DNA of 7,174 nucleotides, from the NCBI GenBank assembly GCA_031389585.1, contig JANMSS010000332.1, positions 1-7,174 on the forward strand. The letters run 5' to 3'. Under the pieces are notes generated by a model that had not been told where the DNA came from, made no database searches, and saw nothing but the letters and a program-made list of their open reading frames with translations. Each line of letters opens with the position of its first letter. Positions within the stretch are counted from its first letter, which is position 1. A program made the translations under genes and the position numbers. This document shows positions 1 to 6,514 of this stretch, piece by piece. Source of the DNA: CADEEN01 sp031389585. Its GTDB lineage: Bacteria; Pseudomonadota; Gammaproteobacteria; Burkholderiales; Burkholderiaceae_C.

Positions 1-489
1 GAGGAAAACGCCTTCCCCGACGTGCGCGGCCTCAAGGGCCCCTTCACCTGCCTGAACAGCGCGCGCTATGGCATTGCCTGGGGGGCCCTGGGCGCCGCCG
101 AAGACTGCTTCCACCGCGCCCGCCAGTACGTGCTCGACCGCCAGCAGTTCGGCAAACCATTGGCTGCCAACCAGCTGGTGCAGAAGAAGCTGGCCGACAT
201 GCTGACCGAAATTTCGCTCGGCCTGCAGGGCTGCCTGCGCCTGGGGCGCATGAAGGACGAGGGCTCGGCGTCGGTCGACATCACCAGCATCGTCAAGCGC
301 AACAGCTGCGGTAAGGCCCTGGACATCGCCCGCAGCGCGCGCGACATGCTCGGTGGCAACGGCATCAGCGACGAGTTCGGCATCGCGCGCCACATGGTCA
401 ATCTCGAAGTGGTCAACACCTACGAGGGCACGCACGATGTGCATGCGCTGATCCTGGGCCGCGCGATCACCGGGATCTCGGCGTTCTAG
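1..489 (+). CDS. gcdH: Glutaryl-CoA dehydrogenase, C-terminal part (5' end outside window)
   Basis: The frame is open from base 1 to a TAG at 487-489, giving 162 residues of a protein that is usually about 390-400 long. The family enzyme is a cytosolic flavoprotein that oxidises and decarboxylates glutaryl-CoA to crotonyl-CoA and CO2, passing electrons to electron-transfer flavoprotein, in lysine and tryptophan catabolism. Visible acyl-CoA dehydrogenase C-terminal helical-domain signatures are DRQQFGKPLAANQLVQKKLA (FAD and dimer contact), MLGGNGISDEFGIARHMVNL (FAD-binding loop), and NTYEGTHDVHALILGRAITG. The Glu of YEGTHD (visible residue 142) matches the catalytic base, Glu370 in mature human GCDH. 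The ending GRAITGISAF is characteristic of GcdH rather than short-chain acyl-CoA dehydrogenases. The GTG at 22 is internal and not a start. A degraded copy of this 3' end lies at 5446-5493. The identification is firm; only the missing N-terminal half is unchecked. Confidence 0.95.
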   Translation, partial: EENAFPDVRGLKGPFTCLNSARYGIAWGALGAAEDCFHRARQYVLDRQQFGKPLAANQLVQKKLADMLTEISLGLQGCLRLGRMKDEGSASVDITSIVKRNSCGKALDIARSARDMLGGNGISDEFGIARHMVNLEVVNTYEGTHDVHALILGRAITGISAF

Positions 490-544
490 GACTGGTGCGC
501 TGCACGCAGGGGCCTATGCTGTGGCGATGAACAAGAAGAAACAC

Positions 545-550
545 GGGAGA
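545..550 (+). promoter_or_regulatory. Ribosome binding site of the glutamate dehydrogenase gene
   Basis: GGGAGA lies 5 bases before the ATG at 556 and supports that start. The 66-bp gap after gcdH (490-555) shows no convincing promoter. TATGCT at 515-520 resembles a -10 box but has no good -35 partner near 492-497. Read-through from gcdH is therefore possible but unproven. Confidence 0.6.
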
Positions 551-555
551 CTGTC

Positions 556-3500
556 ATGACCCGCCACGCTGAGCATGACAGCGAAGGCTCCCACGCCCTG
601 ATCGAGCAGGTTGCGCAGCGGATCCTGGCCAAACTGCCCGCCGAGCAGGCCGCCGACGCGGCCGAGTTCGCGCGCCAGTACTACGCCGAGGTGGCCCCCG
701 AAGACTTGGCCGAACGCACGCCCGAGGACCTCTATGGCGCGGCGGTGTCGCACTGGAATTTCGCCCGCAGCTTCGCCAGCGGCGCGGCCAGGCTGCGCGT
801 CTACAACCCGCGCCTGAGTGAGCATGGGTGGCAGTCGACGCACACCGTGATCGAGATCGTCAATGACGACATGCCCTTTCTGGTCGACTCGATCACGATG
901 GAAGTCAACCGCCAGGGCTTGACGATGCACCTGATCGTGCATCCGGTGATGAAGATCCGCCGCGACGCCGAGCACCGCCTGATCGGGCTGGCGCGCAAGC
1001 GCAGTGAATCCGAGGGCCGTCTCGAGTCACTGATCCATGTCGAGGTCGATCACCGCACCGATGCCAAGCGCCTGGCCGAATTGCACGAAGGCCTGCTGCG
1101 CATCCTGGGCGACGTACGCGCGGCCGTCGAGGACTGGAAGGCGATGCGCCAGGCGGTCGTCGACACCGCCGCGCAACTGCGCCAGCACGCACCGGCCGCA
1201 CCGACTGAAGACCTGGCCGAGGATCTGGCCTTTCTCGAATGGCTGGCCGCCGACAACTTCACCCTGCTCGGCCAGCGAGATTACGACCTGGTGGCCGTCG
1301 ACGGCGAAGACACACTGCGCGTGTCTGGCGCGGGCCTGGGCATCCTGCGCGTAGGCGCCGGCACGGCGCCCGAATCTAGCGCCTTTGCCGCGCTGCCGGC
1401 CGAGGTGCGCGCGCAGGCCCGCGTGCCGCGCGTGCTGTTGCTGACGAAGTCGAACGCGCGCTCCACGGTGCACCGGCCGGGCTATCTCGACTACATCGGC
1501 GTCAAGCGCTTCGACGGCGAAGGCCGTGTCACCGGCGAGCACCGCTTTGTCGGCCTGTACACCTCGACGGCTTACCACGCCAGCCCGGGCGAAATTCCGC
1601 TGCTGCGTCAAAAGGTCGCCGCCATTACCGAGCAGGCCGGCTTCCTGCCCAACAGCCACGCCGCCAAGGCGCTGGCCACGATCCTGGATCAATACCCGCG
1701 CGACGAGCTGTTCCAGATCGACGCGGCCGAGCTGTACACCACCGCGATGGGCATCCTGCGCCTGGGCGAGCGCCAGCGCACACGTCTGTTCCTGCGCCGC
1801 GACGCCTTTGGCCGCTTCGTTTCGTGCCTGGTCTACGTGCCGCGCGAGAACTACAACACCGACCTGCGCACACGCATGCAGACCCTGCTCTGCGATGCGC
1901 TGCAGGGCGTGTCGTCGGAGTACTCGGTACAGTTCTCCGACTCGCCGCTGGCGCGCGTGCTGATCGTGGTGCGCACACGCAGCAGCGAAAGCGCGGTGCA
2001 GGTCGATGTGCGCAAACTCGAACAGCGCCTGGCACGCATTGCCCGCAGCTGGGAAGAAGATCTGCGCGGAGCGCTGGTCGAAGCCTGCGGCGAAGAGCGC
2101 GGCAATACGCTGTGCGAGCGATACGCCCGCGGCTTCGCCGCGGGTTACCGCGACGACCACACACCGCGCGCGGCAGTCCGCGACATCGAATTGATGGAGT
2201 CGCTCGAAGGGCCCGATTCGCTGGCGATGAGCCTGTATGTCCCGCTCGAGGCTCAGCCCGGGCGGCTGCGCTTCAAGCTGGTCCGCGCCGGCGAGTTGGC
2301 GCCGCTCTCGCAAAGCCTGCCGATGCTCGAGCACATGGGCGTGCAGGTGGTCGAGGAGCGGCCCTACGAAGTCAAGCGTGTCGGCGCTCCCGGCGGCGGC
2401 GCGGCCACCGAGCTGTGGATCGACGACTTCGGCATGCGCGTGCCCGGCCGCGAGGAGATCGACGTCGAAGGCCTGCGCGAGCGCTTTCACGAGACCGTGT
2501 CGCGCACCTGGCATAGCGACAACGACAACGACGCCTTCAACCGCCTGGTGCTGCTGGCCGGCCTGGACTGGCGCGGCGTGAGCGTGCTGCGCGCCTATGC
2601 GCGCTACATGAAGCAGACGGCGTTCACCTTCAGCCAGGCCTACATTGAACAGGCACTGGCCACGCACGCCACCGTCGCCGCTGACCTGGTGGCGCTGTTC
2701 TTGGCCCGCTTCGACCCGGCGCTCGCGGGCGATCGCAGCGCCGCGCAGGCTGGCGTTGCCGCGCGCATCGCGGCCGCACTCGACGAAGTGGCCAACCTCG
2801 ACGAAGACCGCATCCTGCGCCACTACCTGGCGTTGATCGAAGCCACGCTGCGCACCAACTTCTTCCAGCGCCTGCCGGGTGGGGGCTGCAAGCCGGTGCT
2901 GTCGTTCAAGTTCGATCCGGCCCAGGTGCCTGGATTGCCCGAGCCGCGGCCGATGTTCGAGATCTTCGTCAGCTCACCGCGGGTCGAAGGCGTGCACCTG
3001 CGCTTTGGCCATGTGGCGCGCGGCGGGCTGCGCTGGTCCGACCGCATGGAAGACTATCGCACCGAGGTGCTGGGCCTGGTGAAGGCGCAGCAGGTCAAGA
3101 ATGTGGTCATCGTCCCGGTCGGCTCCAAGGGCGGCTTTGTGCTCAAGCGCGCACCGCCGGCGGGCGACCGCGAGGCGCTGATGAAGGAAGGCGTGGCCTG
3201 CTACCAGACCTACCTGCGCGGCCTCTTGGACATCACCGACAACCTGGTCGACGGCAAGGTCAGCCCGCCGGCCCACGTGGTGCGCCACGACGGCGATGAC
3301 GCCTACCTGGTGGTGGCTGCCGACAAGGGCACGGCCACCTTCTCCGACATCGCCAATGGCATTGCCGCCGAGTACGGCTTCTGGCTCGGCGATGCGTTCG
3401 CGTCGGGCGGCTCGGTCGGCTACGACCACAAGAAGATGGCGATCACGGCACGCGGTGCCTGGGAAAGCGTGAAGCGCCACTTCCGCAGCTTTGGCCACGA

Positions 3501-5415
3501 CACCCAGACGCAGGAGTTCAGCGTCGTGGGCGTCGGCGACATGAGCGGCGATGTGTTCGGCAACGGCATGCTGCTGTCGCGCCATATCCGGCTGCTGGCC
3601 GCATTCGACCATCGGCATATCTTCATCGACCCGACACCCGACGCGGCCGCCAGTTTTACTGAGCGCGAACGCCTGTTTGCGCTGCCGCGCTCATCCTGGG
3701 CCGACTACGACCAGAGCAAGATCTCGGCCGGCGGTGGTATCTGGCCGCGCACGGCCAAGTCGATCCCGCTATCGGCGCAGGCGCGCAAGGCCCTGGGCAT
3801 CGCGGGCGGCGCCGGGCCGATGACGCCGGCCGAGCTGATGCACGCCATCCTGCTCGCCCCGGCCGACCTGTTCTACAACGGCGGCATCGGCACCTACGTC
3901 AAGGCCGAGACCGAGAGCCATGGCGAATGCGGCGACCGCGCCAACGACGCGATCCGCGTCAACGGCAACGAGCTGCGCTCCAAGGTGGTGGCCGAAGGCG
4001 GCAACCTGGGCTGTACCCAGCGCGGTCGCATCGAGTATGCGCTCCACGGCGGGCTGATCAACACCGATGCGATCGACAATTCGGCCGGCGTCGACTGCTC
4101 GGACCACGAAGTCAACATCAAGATCGCACTCAACGCGGTGGTGGCCGACGGCGAGCTGACCGTGAAGCAGCGCGACAAGCTGCTGGCCGAGATGACCGAC
4201 GACGTCGCCGCGCTGGTGCTGCGCGACAACACCTTCCAGAACCAGGTGCTGGCCGTCACGCGCTCGCGCGGCGCGGCGCTGCTCGACGAGCAGGGCCGCT
4301 ACATGCGCCACCTGGCGGCGCGTGGCCGCCTGAACCGCAGCCTCGAATTCCTGCCCGACGACGATGCGCTGGCCGGGCGCCGCCAGGCCGGCCATGCACT
4401 CACTGCGCCCGAGCTGTCGGTGCTGCTGGCGTACCACAAGATGGAGCTGTACGACCAGGTGCTGGCCTCCGACGTGCCCGAGGACGCCTACATCGCCACC
4501 ACCTTGCAGCGCTACTTCCCGGCGCGCCTGCACAAGCAGTTTCCGGCTGCGCTCGAGCGACACCCGTTGAAGCGCGAGATCATCGCCACGCATGTGATCA
4601 ACAGCATGGTCAACCGCGTCGGCCCGACCTTCGTGCACCACCTGGTTGAGGAAACCGGCGCCGCCGAGCCCGACATCGTGCGCGCCTATCTGGCCACACG
4701 CCAGGTGTTCGACCTGGTCTCTGTCTGGCTGGCCACCGAGGCGCTGGACAACCTCGTCGCCGAATCAACACAGAACGCGATCGTGCTGGCCACCGTGCGC
4801 CTGTTCGAGCGCGCCACGGTCTGGCTGCTGCATCAGCGCAACGCGCTGCGCGACATCGATGCGACGATCAAGCGTTTTGCACCGGGTATCGAAGCTGTCG
4901 GTGCCGGCCTGGCGGGCTGGCTCGCGCCGCACGAGCGGGCCACGGTCGATGCAGCCGCGACGCAGCTTGCGGCCCAAGGCGTGCCACTGGCGCTGGCGCA
5001 ACGCGTGGCGCGAATGGAGGCGCAGGTGGCGGGTCTGGACATCGTCGAGCTCAGCGCCGAGTGCAGTGCCGCCATCGAGACCGTAGGCGGCGTCTATTTC
5101 GGCGTCGGCGGTCGCCTGGACCTCGGCTGGATATCGCAGCAGATGTCCGTACTGCCGGCCGACAGCCATTGGCAGGCCCTGGCGCGGGTGGCCATGCGCA
5201 ACGACATGTCGTCGCTGGCACGCGACCTGGCGCGCTCGGTGCTGAAGGGCGACACGGCAGCCGCCGAGCCGGCCACGCTGATCGAGCGCTGGGAGGCCAA
5301 GCGTGGGCCGCAGATCGCGCGCTGCCACCAGGTGCTGGCCGACGTGAAGCCCGCGCCGCTGGTCGACATGGCGATGCTGTCCGTGCTGTTGCGCGAGCTT
5401 CGTTCGCTGGTCTGA
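556..5415 (+). CDS. gdhB: NAD-dependent glutamate dehydrogenase, large 180-kDa class
   Basis: This 1619-residue cytosolic enzyme (family size about 1600) converts L-glutamate and NAD+ to 2-oxoglutarate, ammonium and NADH, mainly in glutamate catabolism. The N-terminal half is regulatory with ACT-like modules: NDDMPFLVDS at residues 103-112 and a second around 410-445 (DAFGRFVSCLVYVPRENYN). A helical linker contains NDAFNRL (from about 657) and RAYARYMKQTAF (679-690). The catalytic domain has ARGGLRWSDR (821-830), VKN with Lys848, PVGSKGG with Lys858 (equivalent to the catalytic Lys of small GDHs), GDMSGDVFGNG (994-1004, with the conserved acid), DLFYNGGIGTYVKA (1104-1117), AEGGNLG (1146-1152) and NTDAIDNSAGVDCSDHE (1169-1185). 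A helical C-terminal domain follows to residue 1619. From memory of the family, Ala916 and Ala962 replace a usual Pro and Gly; both look tolerable. The start is chosen from the ribosome site and family length. The symbol follows the Pseudomonas 180-kDa enzyme. The frame is intact, and large antisense frames opposite it are GC artefacts. Confidence 0.96.
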   Translation: MTRHAEHDSEGSHALIEQVAQRILAKLPAEQAADAAEFARQYYAEVAPEDLAERTPEDLYGAAVSHWNFARSFASGAARLRVYNPRLSEHGWQSTHTVIEIVNDDMPFLVDSITMEVNRQGLTMHLIVHPVMKIRRDAEHRLIGLARKRSESEGRLESLIHVEVDHRTDAKRLAELHEGLLRILGDVRAAVEDWKAMRQAVVDTAAQLRQHAPAAPTEDLAEDLAFLEWLAADNFTLLGQRDYDLVAVDGEDTLRVSGAGLGILRVGAGTAPESSAFAALPAEVRAQARVPRVLLLTKSNARSTVHRPGYLDYIGVKRFDGEGRVTGEHRFVGLYTSTAYHASPGEIPLLRQKVAAITEQAGFLPNSHAAKALATILDQYPRDELFQIDAAELYTTAMGILRLGERQRTRLFLRRDAFGRFVSCLVYVPRENYNTDLRTRMQTLLCDALQGVSSEYSVQFSDSPLARVLIVVRTRSSESAVQVDVRKLEQRLARIARSWEEDLRGALVEACGEERGNTLCERYARGFAAGYRDDHTPRAAVRDIELMESLEGPDSLAMSLYVPLEAQPGRLRFKLVRAGELAPLSQSLPMLEHMGVQVVEERPYEVKRVGAPGGGAATELWIDDFGMRVPGREEIDVEGLRERFHETVSRTWHSDNDNDAFNRLVLLAGLDWRGVSVLRAYARYMKQTAFTFSQAYIEQALATHATVAADLVALFLARFDPALAGDRSAAQAGVAARIAAALDEVANLDEDRILRHYLALIEATLRTNFFQRLPGGGCKPVLSFKFDPAQVPGLPEPRPMFEIFVSSPRVEGVHLRFGHVARGGLRWSDRMEDYRTEVLGLVKAQQVKNVVIVPVGSKGGFVLKRAPPAGDREALMKEGVACYQTYLRGLLDITDNLVDGKVSPPAHVVRHDGDDAYLVVAADKGTATFSDIANGIAAEYGFWLGDAFASGGSVGYDHKKMAITARGAWESVKRHFRSFGHDTQTQEFSVVGVGDMSGDVFGNGMLLSRHIRLLAAFDHRHIFIDPTPDAAASFTERERLFALPRSSWADYDQSKISAGGGIWPRTAKSIPLSAQARKALGIAGGAGPMTPAELMHAILLAPADLFYNGGIGTYVKAETESHGECGDRANDAIRVNGNELRSKVVAEGGNLGCTQRGRIEYALHGGLINTDAIDNSAGVDCSDHEVNIKIALNAVVADGELTVKQRDKLLAEMTDDVAALVLRDNTFQNQVLAVTRSRGAALLDEQGRYMRHLAARGRLNRSLEFLPDDDALAGRRQAGHALTAPELSVLLAYHKMELYDQVLASDVPEDAYIATTLQRYFPARLHKQFPAALERHPLKREIIATHVINSMVNRVGPTFVHHLVEETGAAEPDIVRAYLATRQVFDLVSVWLATEALDNLVAESTQNAIVLATVRLFERATVWLLHQRNALRDIDATIKRFAPGIEAVGAGLAGWLAPHERATVDAAATQLAAQGVPLALAQRVARMEAQVAGLDIVELSAECSAAIETVGGVYFGVGGRLDLGWISQQMSVLPADSHWQALARVAMRNDMSSLARDLARSVLKGDTAAAEPATLIERWEAKRGPQIARCHQVLADVKPAPLVDMAMLSVLLRELRSLV

Positions 5416-5416
5416 A

Positions 5417-5429
5417 GCCGCCATGCGGC
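5417..5429 (+). terminator. Short hairpin just after the glutamate dehydrogenase stop (weak terminator candidate)
   Basis: GCCGC, a 3-base loop, then GCGGC form a 5-bp GC stem starting one base after the TGA. There is no T-run behind it, so it is not a classical intrinsic terminator. It may only stabilise the 3' end of the transcript, or be chance in GC-rich DNA. Confidence 0.25.
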
Positions 5430-5445
5430 AGCGCGGCCACGATGA

Positions 5446-5493
5446 TACGAAGGCGCCGTAGGCCACGCGATCACTGGCATATCGGCGTTCTAG
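5446..5493 (+). pseudogene. Degraded remnant of a glutaryl-CoA dehydrogenase 3' end
   Basis: Read in frame from 5446, this stretch gives YEGAVGHAITGISAF and a TAG. The gcdH gene at the left of the window ends YEG-(9 residues)-GRAITGISAF and also TAG. Bases 5461-5493 match 457-489 at 29 of 33 positions. Three of the four differences are silent third-position changes and one turns Arg into His. Upstream, the YEG codons line up if 21 bases are taken as deleted, and a TGA at 5443-5445 interrupts the frame, so nothing functional remains. The silent-change pattern suggests the source was a working second gcdH, or a gcdH from a related strain, that diverged before it was cut down. A fragment this short could instead be a trace of recombination. 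The similarity is seen directly; the history is inferred. Confidence 0.7.
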
Positions 5494-5498
5494 CTACT

Positions 5499-5516
5499 GG
5501 CCGAACGCGTTCTGCC
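5499..5516. terminator. Inverted repeat between convergent genes (possible bidirectional terminator)
   Basis: The 10-base perfect palindrome GAACGCGTTC at 5503-5512 is flanked by GGC and GCC, giving an 18-base inverted repeat with one mismatched pair. It lies between the ends of the glutamate dehydrogenase gene (+) and the VTT gene (-), where a terminator serving both would sit. Neither strand shows a T-run after it, and a perfect palindrome leaves little loop, so termination is a guess. It could equally be a protein-binding site. Confidence 0.3.
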
Positions 5517-5522
5517 GAGCGG

Positions 5523-6140
5523 TCACTCGGACTGCGCGTCGCGCGCAACTTGTCGCCTGGACCGCCAATCGCGAAACAGCTTCACCAGAATCGGGGCCAA
5601 GGTCAGGCCACCCAGCGCCAGCACCGAAAACAGAATGCGGTCGGATTCACCGGTCCTCATCACGCTGCCGAAATGAGCGAGAAGAAAACTCGTGGGCGCG
5701 ATCCCGGCGAGGGTTGCGATCGCAAAGCGCCAGAATGACAACACCGTGAGTCCCGCGGCGTAGCTGACGATATCAAACGAAGGAAACGGGAATAGCCGAC
5801 TGACAAAGACGACGCCCGTGAGCGCGTTCTGGGATCCGATCAATCCGACCGAAAGGCGGCCGCCAAACCAACGATGCACGGTTTCGTAACCGACGAAACG
5901 CGACACGGCGAACGCAGTCATCGCACCTCCCACTGCGCCCAGTATTACGTAGAGCGTGCCCCAAGCATGTCAATAGACAGCACCCGCATACAGCGCGATG
6001 ATGAACGCTTGGAGAACTCCCGCGCTCGCCCACTCCCGCCAGGTTTGCAGCGTCAGGTAGCGGTAGAGCACCCAGGATGCGATCACGATCATGATGGCGG
6101 CAAGGCCCCAAACGCCTGAGTGTGAAACGGCTTCACTCAT
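5523..6140 (-). pseudogene. TVP38/TMEM64 family (VTT-domain) membrane protein, broken by an internal TGA
   Basis: Reading the minus strand from the ATG at 6140 gives 205 codons before the final stop, interrupted only by TGA at 5972-5970 (codon 57). The family is made of inner-membrane proteins related to DedA; bacterial roles are poorly defined, with lipid scrambling or transport shown or suggested for relatives. Hydrophobic segments lie at about 10-29, 44-56, 60-83, 106-120, 122-158 and 169-189. Family marks after the stop are WGTLYVILGAVGGAMTAFAV (60-79), SRLFPFPSFDIVSYAAGLT (114-132), and a basic tail RDWRSRRQ. AGAVY before the stop and HAWGT after it are continuous in register, so the TGA replaces what is normally Gly (GGA to TGA, one base). 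The region before it lacks the Pro-containing segment I expect and is short, so a deletion is also possible. Codons here are less GC-biased than in the glutamate dehydrogenase gene. A sequencing error would restore a normal gene. Confidence 0.82.
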
Positions 6141-6363
6141 GACGACAATCCTTCGTCAAGCCTGGACCGGCGCCCGGCGCCAGCCGGCGGACTTGCAGCG
6201 TCAGTCCCTCGCGGCCGGTCATCTCGACCGTGTCGCCAGCGGCAAGGACCCCGTCCGCACAGATTGCTGACCAGCTTTCGCTCGCCACCCACACATACGT
6301 CGAGCGCCGATCTAGCGACCGCACCGTGCCGACGGCGTGCAGCGGCCAAATGCGGCGGCGCAT
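6133..6363 (-). CDS. NfeD-like C-terminal OB-fold fragment, probably 5'-truncated
   Basis: The minus-strand frame ending with TGA at 6135-6133 encodes, over its last 76 residues from the ATG at 6363, a pattern like the soluble C-terminal beta-barrel of NfeD proteins: VWVASESWSA (24-33), an acidic turn, LAAGDTVE (40-47), then GREGLTLQVRRL (50-61). Family members place this domain after several membrane helices and often sit beside a slipin/stomatin gene. Neither helices nor a slipin is present here. The same frame stays open upstream past 6516 but shows no membrane-like sequence. ATGs at 6363, 6390 and 6405 are possible starts and none has a clear ribosome site. The simplest reading is a truncated nfeD relict; a free-standing small OB-fold protein is the alternative. 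Its stop overlaps the start of the VTT gene in ATGAGTGA, so the two were probably translated together. The family call is by pattern recognition only. Confidence 0.5.
   Translation of the reverse strand: MRRRIWPLHAVGTVRSLDRRSTYVWVASESWSAICADGVLAAGDTVEMTGREGLTLQVRRLAPGAGPGLTKDCRHE
6149..6154 (-). promoter_or_regulatory. Ribosome binding site of the VTT-domain gene
   Basis: On the minus strand GAAGGA stands 8 bases before the ATG at 6140. This decides the start upstream of the internal TGA and shows that codons 1-56 belonged to the gene. The site is inside the last codons of the NfeD-like frame, as expected for overlapping operon genes. Confidence 0.65.
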
Positions 6364-6450
6364 GGACACCGTCCGAAAGATCGTTACCATGTGCCGTTGC
6401 AGCATGCGGCCGGCGCCACCCGCGGCGTGTCGCAGACGGTCGCGCACTAT

Positions 6451-6464
6451 GTTGCCCCTGCAAC
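6451..6464. other. Small hairpin upstream of the PAS gene
   Basis: GTTGC, the loop CCCT, then GCAAC form a 5-bp inverted repeat about 50 bases before the PAS gene start. The 151-base stretch 6364-6514 otherwise shows no convincing promoter and no gene. The hairpin may be an operator, a leader structure or chance. Confidence 0.2.
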
Positions 6465-6501
6465 AAGCGCGGTCCTCGCCACGCAGGATTGCAGGGCTCT
6501 C

Positions 6502-6508
6502 GAGGAAG
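6502..6508 (+). promoter_or_regulatory. Ribosome binding site of the PAS-domain gene
   Basis: GAGGAAG lies 6 bases before the ATG at 6515. It is the strongest ribosome site in the window and fixes the start of the PAS protein. Confidence 0.75.
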
Positions 6509-6514
6509 TGCGCC

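Noticed and set aside
495..505. GTGC-N3-GCAC inverted repeat after gcdH as a terminator
   Set aside because: A 4-bp stem with no T-run is expected by chance in this DNA.
1027..2823. A 598-codon open frame on the minus strand opposite the glutamate dehydrogenase gene
   Set aside because: It is the mirror of a GC-rich coding frame, has no recognisable domain, is rich in Ala/Arg/Gln/His as such shadows are, and the plus-strand gene is unquestionable.
3769..4641. A 290-codon minus-strand frame over the catalytic and C-terminal part of the same gene
   Set aside because: Same shadow pattern, with low-complexity Val/Gly/His/Gln-rich sequence and no ribosome site or family resemblance.
457..5493. 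The gcdH-end direct repeats as attachment sites of a 5-kb integrated element
   Set aside because: No integrase or other mobile gene lies between them, the enclosed gene is a housekeeping-type dehydrogenase with matching codon use, and the copies differ by silent changes, unlike attachment cores.
5061..5738. A 225-codon plus-strand frame running from inside the dehydrogenase gene across the gap into the VTT gene
   Set aside because: Its Arg-rich sequence is a frame-shifted reading of the dehydrogenase gene followed by antisense of the VTT gene; no domain is visible.
5970..5972. TGA read as selenocysteine or as glycine by a recoded genetic code
   Set aside because: The position is a family glycine, not a redox Cys site. 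Other genes here end in TGA, and the base composition fits an ordinary proteobacterium, so a nonsense mutation or sequencing error is simpler.
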